Source: Streptomyces sp. A3M-1-3
GTDB lineage: Bacteria > Actinomycetota > Actinomycetes > Streptomycetales > Streptomycetaceae
DNA: 64,000 bases
Direction of reading: 5' to 3'
Assembly: GCF_024213665.1 (NCBI RefSeq)
Contig: NZ_JANAVP010000003.1
Span: forward strand, 129,531-193,530
Shown here one piece after another: positions 38,520-47,797 of the stretch. Position numbers and translations under genes: made by a program. The notes beneath the pieces are model-generated. The model saw only the letters and a program-made list of their open reading frames with translations. It did no database searches and was not told the DNA's origin. Position 1 is the first letter of the stretch. Every line of letters begins with the position of its first letter.

Positions 38520-40025
38520 CTACCCCTGGGGGTGCCCCCACCGCGTCGCCCGTCGCGGCATCCGGCCTGATCGACCGGACAGGACCTGGACGGCGGGGAC
38601 GCAGCGGCCGTCCTCGGTGCGGTAGTTCCACTGCGCGCCGTCGGCGACCAGCTCCTTCACGGCCCCGACGAAGCGCTCCACGTGCTCGTCGGGGGTGCCC
38701 GCGCCGAAGCTGACGCGGATCGCGTTCAGCGACCGCTCCCCGGGGGCTGCCTCGGGGGCGCCGCACTCGCCCGGCTCCTGGGGCTCGCTGCCCAGCAGCG
38801 TCCGTACCAGCGGGTGGGCGCAGAACAGGCCGTCCCGTACGCCGATGCCGTACTCGGCGGAGAGCGCGGCGGCGAGGTGCGAGCTGTTCCAGCCGTCGAC
38901 CACGAACGAGATGACGCCGACCCTCGGGGCGTCGTCGCCGAACAGCGAGAGCACCCGCACCTCGGGCACCTCGGCCAGGCCCTCGCGGACCCGGGCGACG
39001 AGCTGCTGCTCACGGGCGACCAGGGAGTCGAAGCCGGCCTCGGTGAGCGCCTTGCAGGCCGAGGCGATCGCGTACACGCCGATGACATTGGGCGAGCCGG
39101 CCTCGTGGCGGGCCGCCGTGGTGTGCCACTCGACGTCCACCCCGCCGTCCGCGCGGCGGGCCACCTTGCGGCTCGCGCCGCCGCCCGCGAGGTACGGCTC
39201 GGCGTCCCGCAGCCAGTCGGCGCGGCCGGCGAGCACGCCGGAGCCGAACGGCGCGTACAGCTTGTGCCCGGAGAAGGCGGCCCAGTCGACGTCCAGCTCG
39301 GCGATGTCCACCGGGTGGTGGGGCGCGAGCTGGGCGGCGTCCAGCACGATGCGGGCTCCGTGGGCGTGGGCCGCGGCGGCGAGCTCCCGCACCGGCCACA
39401 GCTCACCGGTGACGTTCGAGGCGCCCGTGACACACACCAGGGCGGGGCCGTGGGGGTCGCGGTCGGCGAGGGCCCGCTCCAGCGTCTCGACGGCCTGGGC
39501 GGGGGTGCGGGGCGCGTTCAGGTAGGTCACCTGGCGAGCGAAGCGAGATGGGGGTCCCCCTGGCCGAAGGCTGGGGGAACGCCACGGCAGGAGGGAGGCG
39601 TGGTGCTCGGTCTCGAAGACGAAGACCTGGCAGCCCGCCGGGAGCGCCGCGGCGAGCAGACTGAGCGAGTCGGTGGTCGAGCGGGTGAAGACGACCTGGT
39701 CTCCCGGGCGGCAGCCGAGGAACTCCGCCACGGTGGCGCGGCTGTTCTCGAAGAGGTCGGTCGACAGCTGCGATAGGTAGCCGGCGCCCCGGTGCACGCT
39801 GCCGTAGTACGGGGCGTACGCGGCCACGTCGTCCCACACGCGCTGGAGCGCCGGGGCGCTCGCGGCGTAGTCGAGGGCCGCGTAGGTGACCTCGCCCCCG
39901 GTGACGAGCGGAACGGTGACGTCCCGGCCGAGCACCGGCAGCGGCGCCGGGCAGGCGGGTTCGGCGGCGCAGTCGCCCGACTCGGCGGAGGCGGCGGTCT
40001 CGAGAGCGTTCGGGTACACGGACAT
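38520..40025 (-). CDS. Class V aminotransferase / cysteine desulfurase-like enzyme
   Basis: 501 residues, PLP-dependent. ALDYAASAPALQRVWDD start, VFTRSTTDSLSLLAAAL, FVFETEHHASLLPW, LDAAQLAPHHPVDIAELDVDWAAFSGHKLYAPFGSGVL (PLP lysine in SGHK) and IRVSFGAGTPDEHVERFV. Two segments are odd. An in-frame insert SPSLRPGGPPSRFAR near residue 150 comes from an intergenic repeat, and the last 25 residues (VQVLSGRSGRMPRRATRWGHPQG) run into a palindromic repeat. A SAM-IV-type riboswitch upstream implies a role in sulfur or methionine metabolism. Confidence 0.88.
   Translation of the reverse strand: MSVYPNALETAASAESGDCAAEPACPAPLPVLGRDVTVPLVTGGEVTYAALDYAASAPALQRVWDDVAAYAPYYGSVHRGAGYLSQLSTDLFENSRATVAEFLGCRPGDQVVFTRSTTDSLSLLAAALPAGCQVFVFETEHHASLLPWRSPSLRPGGPPSRFARQVTYLNAPRTPAQAVETLERALADRDPHGPALVCVTGASNVTGELWPVRELAAAAHAHGARIVLDAAQLAPHHPVDIAELDVDWAAFSGHKLYAPFGSGVLAGRADWLRDAEPYLAGGGASRKVARRADGGVDVEWHTTAARHEAGSPNVIGVYAIASACKALTEAGFDSLVAREQQLVARVREGLAEVPEVRVLSLFGDDAPRVGVISFVVDGWNSSHLAAALSAEYGIGVRDGLFCAHPLVRTLLGSEPQEPGECGAPEAAPGERSLNAIRVSFGAGTPDEHVERFVGAVKELVADGAQWNYRTEDGRCVPAVQVLSGRSGRMPRRATRWGHPQG
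38527..38540. repeat. Small palindromic repeat at the aminotransferase 3' end
   Basis: TGGGGGTGCCCCCA is a perfect hairpin inside the last codons of the aminotransferase. It resembles the GGGGGTCCCCC-bearing repeat inserted in the same gene at 39533. Confidence 0.7.
39533..39584. repeat. Interspersed palindromic repeat inserted in frame in a coding sequence
   Basis: The segment contains GCGAGCGAAGCGAG, GGGGGTCCCCC and GGCCGAAGGC blocks, a type of sequence I recall as common between Streptomyces genes. It adds roughly 13-17 residues between SLLPW and VTYLNAPRTP while keeping the frame. Confidence 0.7.
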
Positions 40026-40163
40026 GGCGGTTTCTCCCGGCAGGACAGGCGGAATGGCTTCGAAAGACCCGACGGCGGAAGGACAACTGCCGTACCGCTC
40101 ACGGGGATTGCCTCAACGCACGGCAGTCACCGCGCGGAGGACATGAAGAACGGGCCGTAGGCC

Positions 40164-40184
40164 CTATCGCATTCGCTTGCTCAC
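40164..40184 (-). CDS. Possible six-residue leader peptide
   Basis: GTG at 40184 opens MSKRMR and a TAG stop. GAGGGAG lies 8 bases upstream, a strong site for so short a frame. It is followed at once by GGGCC-GTA-GGCCC (40152-40164), a hairpin overlapping the stop, then by GTTCTT on the minus strand. It lies between the SAM riboswitch and the aminotransferase. Whether it is translated is unknown. Confidence 0.35.
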   Translation of the reverse strand: MSKRMR

Positions 40185-40224
40185 GAGACAGCTCCCTCAA
40201 AGGACCAGGACCCCTGGCGGTTCG

Positions 40225-40345
40225 AGGGGTCCGCGCTTGCCGTAGACCTCACTGCCTACGGCCTGGTCTTCACCCGGGGCACCCCGCCACGGACGGAGGG
40301 TTGCCGGACAGCAAGCCGGGGCCTGAACGCTGTCACTCATGACCT
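40225..40345 (-). ncRNA. SAM riboswitch, SAM-IV type
   Basis: On the minus strand: GGTCATGAGTGACAGCG, CCCCGGCTTGCTG, TCCGGCAACCCTCC, GGCGGGGTGCCCCGGGTG and GACCAGG, followed by GGCAAGCGCGGACC. The CGGCAACC core and GGTC/GACC closing helix agree with the S-adenosylmethionine-binding core of SAM-IV riboswitches of actinobacteria. It precedes the aminotransferase by about 200 bases. SAM binding should lower its expression. Confidence 0.82.
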
Positions 40346-40375
40346 GCGCAGCATCTTGCCACATGATCTTCCACG

Positions 40376-40412
40376 CGCAAGGCGGAGTCCGCATGTCGGA
40401 CTCCGCCTTGCG
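40376..40412 (-). terminator. trpD terminator hairpin
   Basis: Sixteen-base perfect arms (40376-40391 and 40397-40412) with a five-base loop, starting 13 bases beyond the trpD stop and just upstream of the SAM riboswitch. It separates the two transcripts. Confidence 0.88.
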
Positions 40413-40424
40413 TCACCCAAACGG

Positions 40425-41489
40425 CTACGCGTTGCTGGCCGCCACCCAGCGCTCCAGCGTGCGCAGTGCCTCGCCCGAGTCGATGGACTCGGCGGCCTTG
40501 GCGATACCGGCCGCGATCCGGTCGTTCAACGTGCCCTCACCCGGATCGAGCGCCACCAGCGCCGCCGCCGCGTTCAGCAGCACCGCGTCCCGTACCGGGC
40601 CGGTCTCGCCGCCCAGCAGCCTGCGGGCGACATCCGCGTTGTACGAGGCGTCGGCGCCCCGCAGCGCCTCCACCGGCACCAGTTCGATCCCCACGTCACG
40701 CGGGTCGAAGGCCTGCTCGCGGACCTCGCCGTCCCGTACCACCCATACCCGGGAGGTGGCGGTGGTGGTCAGCTCGTCGAGGCCGTCGTCGCCGCGGAAG
40801 ACGAGCGCGGAGGACCCGCGCTCCGCCAGTACACCCGCGACGATCGGCGCCATCCTCGCGTCCGCGACCCCGGTCGCCTGCGCCCGCACCCGGGCCGGGT
40901 TGGTGAGCGGGCCGAGGAAGTTGAAGGTGGTCCGGATCCCCAATTCCCGGCGCGCGGCCGCCACATGACGCAGCGCCGGATGGAACTTCACCGCGAAGCA
41001 GAAGGTGATCCCCGCCTCGTCGGCGACCTCGACCACCCGCTGCGGTGTCAGCTCCAGATTGACGCCGAGCTTCTCCAGCACGTCCGACGCACCACTGGCC
41101 GAGGACGCCGCGCGGTTGCCGTGCTTGACGACCTTCGCCCCGGTGCCGGCGACCACGACGGCCGACATGGTGGAGATGTTGACGGTCTTGGCACCGTCGC
41201 CGCCGGTCCCGACGATGTCGACGGTCCGGCCGGGTACCTCGATCAGATTGGCGTGCTCGTACATCGACCGTACGAGTCCGTTGATCTCCGCGACCGTCTC
41301 GCCCTTGGCCCGCAGGGCGACCGCGAAGCCGGCGATCTGCGCGTCGGTGGCCTCCCCGCGCATGATGCGGTCCATCGCCCAGGCGGTGTCGTCGGCGGTC
41401 ACATCGGTGTTGCTGAGCAGCGCGTCCAGTACGCCCGGCCAGCTGCGGGCCGCCACGCTGTCGCCGCCTGCCGGGGTCACAACGTTCAT
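40425..41489 (-). CDS. trpD: Anthranilate phosphoribosyltransferase
   Basis: Adds phosphoribose to anthranilate in tryptophan synthesis. 354 residues with [22 protein letters not shown] (PRPP loop), [22 protein letters not shown] and [17 protein letters not shown] 41489 follows GGAG. Its own terminator is downstream, and the nearest partners are respiratory genes. Intact, in contrast to the broken trpEG at 9535-13156, so anthranilate must come from another synthase if this pathway runs. Confidence 0.95.
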   Translation of the reverse strand: MNVVTPAGGDSVAARSWPGVLDALLSNTDVTADDTAWAMDRIMRGEATDAQIAGFAVALRAKGETVAEINGLVRSMYEHANLIEVPGRTVDIVGTGGDGAKTVNISTMSAVVVAGTGAKVVKHGNRAASSASGASDVLEKLGVNLELTPQRVVEVADEAGITFCFAVKFHPALRHVAAARRELGIRTTFNFLGPLTNPARVRAQATGVADARMAPIVAGVLAERGSSALVFRGDDGLDELTTTATSRVWVVRDGEVREQAFDPRDVGIELVPVEALRGADASYNADVARRLLGGETGPVRDAVLLNAAAALVALDPGEGTLNDRIAAGIAKAAESIDSGEALRTLERWVAASNA

Positions 41490-41556
41490 GGTCCGCTCCT
41501 GGGGTCCACAGCCAATAGAGATGGCTCCACCCTATCCAGCGCCGGTTACGGCAAAG

Positions 41557-41583
41557 AGCCCCGTCCGGCGATTGGACGGGGCT
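41557..41583 (-). terminator. Terminator after qcrB
   Basis: AGCCCCGTCC and GGACGGGGCT pair around a seven-base loop about 40 bases past the qcrB stop. On the minus strand it is followed by CTCTTTGCC. Confidence 0.85.
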
Positions 41584-41619
41584 TCTGCCGTGGCGACCGC
41601 TCCGGGCGGTCAGCGGGGA

Positions 41620-43245
41620 TCAGTGGTGGCCGTGGCCGCTGGTGATCTCCTTGTACTCCTCGACGGTGGCCTTCTCGATCTGGCTGTCCTCGCCGTAGAA
41701 GCCCTTGCTGAGCTTGGCACGCAGCTTCTCGGTGCGCTTGACCTTGCGCACGACACCGTTCTCGTCGACCGTCGGGCCGATCTCGGCCGGCTTGTACTGC
41801 TCGTGCGCGGTCAGCGTGTGCAGCTGGCCGGGCGAGAGCGGCTCGTGGACCTCGACGAACTCACCGTGCGGCAGGCGCTTGATGACGCCGGTCTCGCGGC
41901 CGTGCAGCACCTTCTCCTTGTCACGCCGCTGCAGACCCAGGCAGATCCGCTTGGTGATGACGAAGGCGATGACCGGGCCGACGAAGAAGCCGATCCGGGC
42001 GAACCAGGTGATGTTGTTGATCGACAGGTTCAGGAAGAGGGCGAACATGTCGTTTCCGCCGGCGATCAACAGGACGACGTACCAGGTCAGCCATGCGACA
42101 CCGAAGGCCGTACGGGTCGGGGCGTTGCGCGGGCGGTCCAGGATGTGGTGCTCGCGCTTGTCCCCGGTGACCCAGGACTCGAAGAACGGCCACACCGCGA
42201 TCGCGACCAGGACCAGCGGGAAGACCATCAGCGGGATGAACACACCCAGGGCGAGCGTGTGGCCCCAGAAGTTGATCTCCCAGCCGGGCATGGCACGGAT
42301 CAGGCCCTCGGAGAAGCCCATGTACCAGTCGGGCTGGGCGCCGGTGGACACATGGTCCGGACGGTACGGTCCGAGCGCCCAGATCGGGTTGATCGTGGCG
42401 ATCGCCGAGATGACCGCGGTGACACCGAAGACCAGGAAGAAGAAGCCTCCGGCCTTGGCCATGTAGACAGGCAGCAGCGGCATGCCGACGACGTTCTTGT
42501 TGGTCCGGCCGGGACCCGCGAACTGCGTGTGCTTGTGGTAGAAGACCAGGATCAGGTGGGCCACCAGCAGGCCCATCATGATGCCGGGCAGCAGCAGGAT
42601 GTGGATCGAGTAGAACCGGGCGACGAAGTCGCCGCCGGGGAACTCGCCGCCGAAGAGGAACATCGACAGGTACGTGCCGACGACCGGCACCGACAGGATC
42701 GCGCCCTCCATGAAGCGGACACCCGTACCGGAGAGCAGGTCGTCCGGGAGCGAGTAGCCGGTGAAGCCGGTGAACATGCCGAGCACCAGCAGCAGGAAGC
42801 CGAAGACCCAGTTGACCTCGCGCGGTTTGCGGAACGCGCCCGTGAAGAAGACGCGCATCATGTGCACCATCATCGCCGCGATGAAGATCAGCGCGCCCCA
42901 GTGGTGGAGCTGCCGGATCAGCAGACCACCGCGGACGTCGAAGCTGATGTCCAGCGTCGAGGCGTACGCCTCGGACATCCGGATGCCCTGCATCGGCACG
43001 TACGAGCCGTGGTACTCGACCTCGTTCATGCTCGGGTGGAAGAACAGCGTCAGGTACACACCCGTGAGGATGACGATGATGAAGCTGTAGAGCGCGATCT
43101 CACCGAGCATGAAGGACCAGTGGTCCGGGAAGATCTTGCGCATGTTGGCCTTGGCCAGGCCGTAAATGCCGAGTCGGCCGTCCGCCCAGTCGGCAACCCG
43201 CTCGCCCGCGGGCGCTTTGCGCTTGGTGTCTGTCGCAGTGCTCAT
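41620..43245 (-). CDS. qcrB: Cytochrome bc1 complex cytochrome b subunit
   Basis: 541-residue actinobacterial cytochrome b. It oxidises menaquinol within the bc1-aa3 supercomplex. Heme-ligating histidines lie in LLIRQLHHWGALIF and MMVHMMRVF in one helix pair, and in FYSIHILLLPGIMMGLLVAHL. The Qo motif region (GAQPDWYMGFSEGLIRAMPGWE) carries the PDWY variant of PEWY. A long C-terminal extension ending GHGHH is typical of the group. ATG 43245 overlaps the qcrA stop. Confidence 0.97.
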   Translation of the reverse strand: MSTATDTKRKAPAGERVADWADGRLGIYGLAKANMRKIFPDHWSFMLGEIALYSFIIVILTGVYLTLFFHPSMNEVEYHGSYVPMQGIRMSEAYASTLDISFDVRGGLLIRQLHHWGALIFIAAMMVHMMRVFFTGAFRKPREVNWVFGFLLLVLGMFTGFTGYSLPDDLLSGTGVRFMEGAILSVPVVGTYLSMFLFGGEFPGGDFVARFYSIHILLLPGIMMGLLVAHLILVFYHKHTQFAGPGRTNKNVVGMPLLPVYMAKAGGFFFLVFGVTAVISAIATINPIWALGPYRPDHVSTGAQPDWYMGFSEGLIRAMPGWEINFWGHTLALGVFIPLMVFPLVLVAIAVWPFFESWVTGDKREHHILDRPRNAPTRTAFGVAWLTWYVVLLIAGGNDMFALFLNLSINNITWFARIGFFVGPVIAFVITKRICLGLQRRDKEKVLHGRETGVIKRLPHGEFVEVHEPLSPGQLHTLTAHEQYKPAEIGPTVDENGVVRKVKRTEKLRAKLSKGFYGEDSQIEKATVEEYKEITSGHGHH

Positions 43246-44294
43246 CCGCGCTCCCAGAAGGAAGGACCGACGGGCTCTTCGAAGTCGCCGAGCGCTTCGA
43301 GGAAGCCTTCGTCATTCACGCCGATCCGCAGCTGCGGGAGGGCGTGACCGGCCGGGCCGAAGATGACGCGGGCGCCGTCGGAGAGGTCGAAGGTGGACTG
43401 GTGGCACGGGCAGAGCACGTGATGGGTCTGCTGCTCGTACAGGCTGACAGGGCAGCCGACGTGGGTACAGATCTTCGAGTAGGCCACGATTCCCTCGTGG
43501 GACCACTCGAGCTCCTGCCTGTCCTTGATGTCCTCCGGCTGGATACGGACGATCATCAGGGCGGCCTTGGCGATCTGCGTCTGGAAGTCGTGCGCGTCCT
43601 CCTCCAGGCCCTCGGGCATGGCGAAGGTCAGCGAGCCGACGGCCACGTCCTCGGGACGCAGCGGCTCCATCGTGTTCTGGTTGATGAGCAGCTTGCCCCT
43701 GGCCCAGAGCGTGTGGCGGAGCTTGTCCTCGGGCAGCGGGCCCAGGTCGCGCATCAGCACCACGGCGGAGAGCGGCAGCATCGCCAGCGCACCGAACATC
43801 GTGTTGCGGATGAGCTTGCGCCGGCCGAGGTCGGACTCCTTGGCGCCGGCCGCGAAGTCCGCCATGACCTGGGCCCGGACCTCGGGCTCGGCCGCGATCG
43901 GGTGGCGCTCGGCAGCGCTCTCCACGTCGGACATCAGGGTGCGGGCCCAGTGGACCGCGCCCGCGCCGATGCCGAAGAGCGCCACGCCCAGGGTCATACC
44001 CAGAGAGAAGTTGAGCGCGCTCACGTGCCCGAACGGGAAGATGTAGGTGATCAGGTCGACCGGGAAGATCACGTAGGACGCGATAAAGCCGATCGTGGCC
44101 AGCATGGACACGGTGAACAGGAACGCGACCGTGCGCTCGGAGCGCTTGGCGGCCCGCTCGTCGATGTCCTGGATGCGCGGCTTGTGGGCCGGCAGGCCGG
44201 GGTCGGCGAACGGGTTGTCCGCGACCTCTACCGCGCCGTGCGCGGTGCCCTGCTCGGTGGGCAGGGTCTCTTCTGGAATCTCTTGGCTACTCAT
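43242..44294 (-). CDS. qcrA: Cytochrome bc1 complex Rieske iron-sulfur subunit
   Basis: 350 residues with three N-terminal helices as in actinobacteria. The Rieske [2Fe-2S] ligands are in CTHVGCP and CPCHQSTFDL. It passes electrons from menaquinol to the diheme cytochrome QcrC. Overlaps qcrB and qcrC by four bases on each side. Confidence 0.97.
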   Translation of the reverse strand: MSSQEIPEETLPTEQGTAHGAVEVADNPFADPGLPAHKPRIQDIDERAAKRSERTVAFLFTVSMLATIGFIASYVIFPVDLITYIFPFGHVSALNFSLGMTLGVALFGIGAGAVHWARTLMSDVESAAERHPIAAEPEVRAQVMADFAAGAKESDLGRRKLIRNTMFGALAMLPLSAVVLMRDLGPLPEDKLRHTLWARGKLLINQNTMEPLRPEDVAVGSLTFAMPEGLEEDAHDFQTQIAKAALMIVRIQPEDIKDRQELEWSHEGIVAYSKICTHVGCPVSLYEQQTHHVLCPCHQSTFDLSDGARVIFGPAGHALPQLRIGVNDEGFLEALGDFEEPVGPSFWERG

Positions 44295-45100
44295 GACTTC
44301 TTGGCCTTAGCGGTGTGGGCCGCGACCCAGACGGCGACTGCGATGAGCGAACCGAGACCGAAGATCCAGCCGAACAGACCCTCACTGACCGGACCGAGGC
44401 CGCCCAGCTTGAGACCACCGGGGCTCTCGGACTTCTCGCTGTTGACGGTCTGGAGGTACGCGATGATGTCCTGCTTCTCCTGCTCCGGCAGCGTCGAGTC
44501 GGGGAAGGAGGGCATGTTCTGCGGGCCGGTCAGCATGGCCTCGTACATGTGCTTCGGCGACACGTCATGCAGGTTGGGGGCGTACTTGCCGTCCGTCAGC
44601 GCGCCGCCCTCGCCGGTGAAGTTGTGGCACTGGGCGCAGTTGTTGCGGAAGAGGTCGCCACCCCGGGCGATGTCCGCCCCTGCGGGGTTGTACTGCTTCT
44701 CGGTCGGCGTGATGGGGCCCGCGCCGAGGGAAGCGATGTACGCGGCGAGCTGGTCGATCTGCGCCTGGGTGTAGATGTTCTTCTTCTTCGGCACCTGGGC
44801 GCCGGGCTGCTGGGCCGGCATGCGGCCCGTGCTGACCTGGAAGTCCACGGCTGCGGAGCCGACTCCCACCAGGGGCGGGCCGTCAGATGAACCCTGACCC
44901 CCGGTGCCGTGGCAGCTTGCGCAGCCGACGGCGTACAGCTTCTTGCCCTCCTCGATGGCGAGGGACTGGGAGGTCTCGTCGGCCTGCGCCTTGCCCGCGG
45001 GCGCGAACGCGGCGTACAGCCCCCCGGTGGCCGCCAGCGCGAAGAGTAGAACGACGACCGCCGCCAGCGGATGGCGTCGTCGTGCGGAGAGCTTTTTCAC
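44291..45100 (-). CDS. qcrC: Diheme cytochrome c subunit of the bc1 complex
   Basis: 269 residues with two CxxCH heme sites, CASCHG near residue 60 and CAQCHN near 158, an N-terminal membrane segment and a C-terminal anchor (LFGWIFGLGSLIAVAVWVAA). It relays electrons straight to the CuA site of the aa3 oxidase, replacing a soluble cytochrome c. Confidence 0.96.
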   Translation of the reverse strand: MKKLSARRRHPLAAVVVLLFALAATGGLYAAFAPAGKAQADETSQSLAIEEGKKLYAVGCASCHGTGGQGSSDGPPLVGVGSAAVDFQVSTGRMPAQQPGAQVPKKKNIYTQAQIDQLAAYIASLGAGPITPTEKQYNPAGADIARGGDLFRNNCAQCHNFTGEGGALTDGKYAPNLHDVSPKHMYEAMLTGPQNMPSFPDSTLPEQEKQDIIAYLQTVNSEKSESPGGLKLGGLGPVSEGLFGWIFGLGSLIAVAVWVAAHTAKAKKS

Positions 45101-45166
45101 GGATTACCCCGGTGTCAGGATCTTCTGCGTCGGTGCTTGCTGGATGTGTGTCGGGTGCGAGCCCGA

Positions 45167-45787
45167 TTACTTGATCATGTAGATCGTGGCGAAGAGGCCG
45201 ATCCAGACGACATCGACGAAGTGCCAGTAGTAGGACACGACGATGGCCGCGGTGGCCTGTTCGTGGGTGAATCTCCTGGCCGCGTACGTCCGGCCGAGGA
45301 CCAGCAGGAAGGCGATCAGGCCGCCCGTCACATGCAGACCGTGGAAGCCGGTGGTCAGGTAGAACACCGAGCCGTACGGGTTGGACGAGAGCGAGAGGCC
45401 CTCGTGCTTGACCAGCTCGGTGTACTCGAACACCTGGCCGCCGATGAAGATCGCACCCATCACGAAGGTGATCACGAACCAGGCGCGGAGCTTCTTCACG
45501 TCGCCGCGCTCCGCGGCGAAGACGCCGAGCTGGCACGTGAGGGAGGAGAGCACCAGGATCGTGGTGTTCGTCGCCGAGAACGGGAAGTTCAGGCTGTCCG
45601 CCTGAGCCTTCCAGAAGTCGGCACCCGTCACCGATCGCAGGGTGAAGTACATCGCGAAGAGGGCCGCGAAGAACATCAGCTCGGAACTCAACCAGATGAT
45701 GGTTCCGACGCTGGTGAGGTTCGGCCGATTGACCGACGGGTGCGCGTGCCCGGTTTCTACTGTCGTTGCTGTCGCCACGACCGACAT
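45167..45787 (-). CDS. ctaE: Cytochrome c oxidase subunit III
   Basis: 206 residues, five transmembrane helices: [23 protein letters not shown] (with the conserved SE), GVFAAERGD, and [19 protein letters not shown] (HGLHV motif). Ends in [24 protein letters not shown] 45787. The qcrCAB genes follow at 66 bases on the same strand and probably share its transcript. Confidence 0.96.
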   Translation of the reverse strand: MSVVATATTVETGHAHPSVNRPNLTSVGTIIWLSSELMFFAALFAMYFTLRSVTGADFWKAQADSLNFPFSATNTTILVLSSLTCQLGVFAAERGDVKKLRAWFVITFVMGAIFIGGQVFEYTELVKHEGLSLSSNPYGSVFYLTTGFHGLHVTGGLIAFLLVLGRTYAARRFTHEQATAAIVVSYYWHFVDVVWIGLFATIYMIK

Positions 45788-45982
45788 TATGTCGGTCGCT
45801 TATCCCGCCCTCACTCCGGGGGGTGCCGTTCGGTGTGTCTGCCTCTGCCAGCGGGCTTCGGCCGGACCCGAACGGCCCATCGAAGCACGGTCCGAACCGG
45901 TGCTGACTGGGTGTCGGACGGAGTAGCATCCGCGCATCGGTTCCTGACCCGAAGCTGTGTCATTGAGAAGCGTGGAGGAACA

Positions 45983-46384
45983 ATGCGGGCGACTGCCACG
46001 GTGCTGGTCTACAGCGACGACTCCAGTACGCGCGAACAGGTGCGGCTGGCAGCGGGACGCAGGCCGGCCGCCGATGTGCCGCCGGTCGAGTTCCTCGAGT
46101 GCGCCACCATGCCGGCCGTACTGAAGGCCCTGGAGCGGGGCGGTGTCGACGTCTGCGTGCTGGACGGGGAGGCGGTTCCCGCGGGCGGTATGGGCGTGTG
46201 CCGGCAGATCAAGGACGAGATCTTCCATTGCCCGCCCGTTCTGCTGCTCATCGGCCGCCCGCAGGACGCCTGGCTGGCCACCTGGAGCCGCGCGGACGCG
46301 GCGGTGACCCTTCCGGTGGACCCGGTGGAGTTCGCGGACTCGCTGGCGGCGCTGCTGCGCCGCCGGCTGTCCGTGGAGGCCTGA
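45983..46384 (+). CDS. Receiver-like single-domain protein
   Basis: 133 residues with a CheY-like fold outline: VLVYSDDSSTREQVR for the acidic pocket and VDVCVLDGEAVPAGGMGVCRQIKDE at the phospho-acceptor position. VLLLIGRPQDAWLATWSRADAAVTLPVD follows without the usual threonine-lysine pair, so phosphorylation is uncertain. ATG 45983 follows GTGGAGGAA, with a possible -10 TAGCAT near 45927. Divergent from ctaE, a conserved placement; a link to respiration is inferred from that only. Confidence 0.82.
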   Translation: MRATATVLVYSDDSSTREQVRLAAGRRPAADVPPVEFLECATMPAVLKALERGGVDVCVLDGEAVPAGGMGVCRQIKDEIFHCPPVLLLIGRPQDAWLATWSRADAAVTLPVDPVEFADSLAALLRRRLSVEA

Positions 46385-46406
46385 GGCCCCGGCGCGGCAG
46401 GTCCTG

Positions 46407-47657
46407 TCAGACGGCAGGCCGGAGCCGGGCGGCGTCAACGGATGTCCGCCCCTCCGGTGTGCCGGCCAGCAGGGAACTGCCCTCGCGCCACTGGCCCCAG
46501 GGCAGGTTCCAGTCGCCGAAGCCGTTGCCGAACGGGGCCATCTCCGCGCCGCCGCTGTTGATCACCTTGACGATGTCGCCTTCGCGCACGGTGTTGAAGA
46601 ACCACTGGGCGTTGCCGGTGCTCATGCCGGTGCAGCCGTGGCTGACGTTGGCGTACCCCTGTGAGCCGACGGACCAGGGCGCAGCGTGTACGTACTCGCC
46701 GCTCCAGGTGACCCGGGTCGCGTAGTAGACCGGCAGGTCGTACGACTCCGAGCTGCCTTCCGGAATGCCGACACTGGTGCCGCGCATCCGTACGAAGTAC
46801 TCCCTGCCCAGTACGACCTTGACGCCGTTGCGGGTGGAAAAGCCGGGTTTGCCGGTGGTCACCGGAATGGTCTTGATCACTTCGCCGTTGCGCTTGACCG
46901 TCATCTGGTGCGACGCGGCGTCCGTGATGGCCTCGAACCTGTCACCCGTGGTGAGCTGAAGCGGCTTGACCGCGGCTCCGTGGAGCTTGCCCACCTTGAT
47001 GCCCTCGAGATTGCTCCGCACGTCTATGGAGGCGTTCGCGGGCCAGTATTCCTTCGGGCGGAAGTGCACTGTCTTGTCGTCCACCCAGTGCCAGGCGCCT
47101 TCGACCGAGGGTGTCGAACGGACGCTCATGGCCCGTTCGACGACCGCCCGGGCCGCCTTGTCCTTGACCGGCGCGCTCAGTTTCGCCGTGACGGGCTGGC
47201 CGACGCCGTACTTGCCCGCCTTGGGGCCGAATTCGACCTTCAGGAGCTTCTTGGCCGGGGTCGTGTCGAACGACAGCGTCCGCACCCCTGGGGAGCCTTC
47301 CTCGTCCTCGGTGCTCACCCTGAGGGTGTAGTGCGCCCCGGCGGCCAGCGGGGCGGTGCTGTGCCAGCGGCTGCCGTCCGCGGAGAGTTCGCCGGCCACA
47401 TGGCGGCCGGCGCTGTCTATCGCGGTCACGTCGGTTATTCGGCCGTCCTTGCCCTTGGCCGTCACCTCCAGGGGCCTGTCCGGGTCGACCGGGCGGCTGC
47501 CCGCGGCCTGGTTGAAGGCGACCTGCCCGGCCGCGTCGTAGGGCGGGGCGGAGAGCGGATGACCGGTTGAGCCAATGCAGGCGGTGGCGCCGGCCCCGAG
47601 GGACAGGACCAGCGTGCTGCAGCTCAAAACCGTCCGTATTCGCGGTGAGTGGTTCAT
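46407..47657 (-). CDS. L,D-transpeptidase (YkuD) with Ig-like domains
   Basis: 416 residues. Lipoprotein-like signal (SLGAGATAC near residue 27), two Ig-like domains, then YkuD with HAAPWSVGSQGYANVSHGCTGMS containing the catalytic His, Ser-His-Gly-Cys. It makes 3-3 cross-links in peptidoglycan. ATG 47657 or GTG 47663 starts it, neither with a strong site. It separates ctaF from the receiver gene. Confidence 0.93.
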   Translation of the reverse strand: MNHSPRIRTVLSCSTLVLSLGAGATACIGSTGHPLSAPPYDAAGQVAFNQAAGSRPVDPDRPLEVTAKGKDGRITDVTAIDSAGRHVAGELSADGSRWHSTAPLAAGAHYTLRVSTEDEEGSPGVRTLSFDTTPAKKLLKVEFGPKAGKYGVGQPVTAKLSAPVKDKAARAVVERAMSVRSTPSVEGAWHWVDDKTVHFRPKEYWPANASIDVRSNLEGIKVGKLHGAAVKPLQLTTGDRFEAITDAASHQMTVKRNGEVIKTIPVTTGKPGFSTRNGVKVVLGREYFVRMRGTSVGIPEGSSESYDLPVYYATRVTWSGEYVHAAPWSVGSQGYANVSHGCTGMSTGNAQWFFNTVREGDIVKVINSGGAEMAPFGNGFGDWNLPWGQWREGSSLLAGTPEGRTSVDAARLRPAV

Positions 47658-47712
47658 AAGCACACATTAGGAAGACATGTGTGGAACGGCGCGCCAGGTG
47701 ACTGCAAACGAG

Positions 47713-47748
47713 GGGCCCGGCCACCTGTTTGACGAGGTGTCCGGGCCC
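47713..47748 (-). terminator. Terminator after ctaF
   Basis: GGGCCCGG (47713-47720) pairs with CCGGGCCC (47741-47748), with five further inner pairs, about 50 bases past the ctaF stop. Confidence 0.75.
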
Positions 47749-47797
47749 GACGTGGGTGAATCTCAGGTGCTACTGCTTACTCGCGACCGCTTACCGG

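Noticed and set aside
41005..43347. 780-codon plus-strand open frame over qcrB
   Set aside because: Opposite strand of qcrB, with composition rich in H, R, D and V typical of antisense shadows; qcrB is unmistakable.
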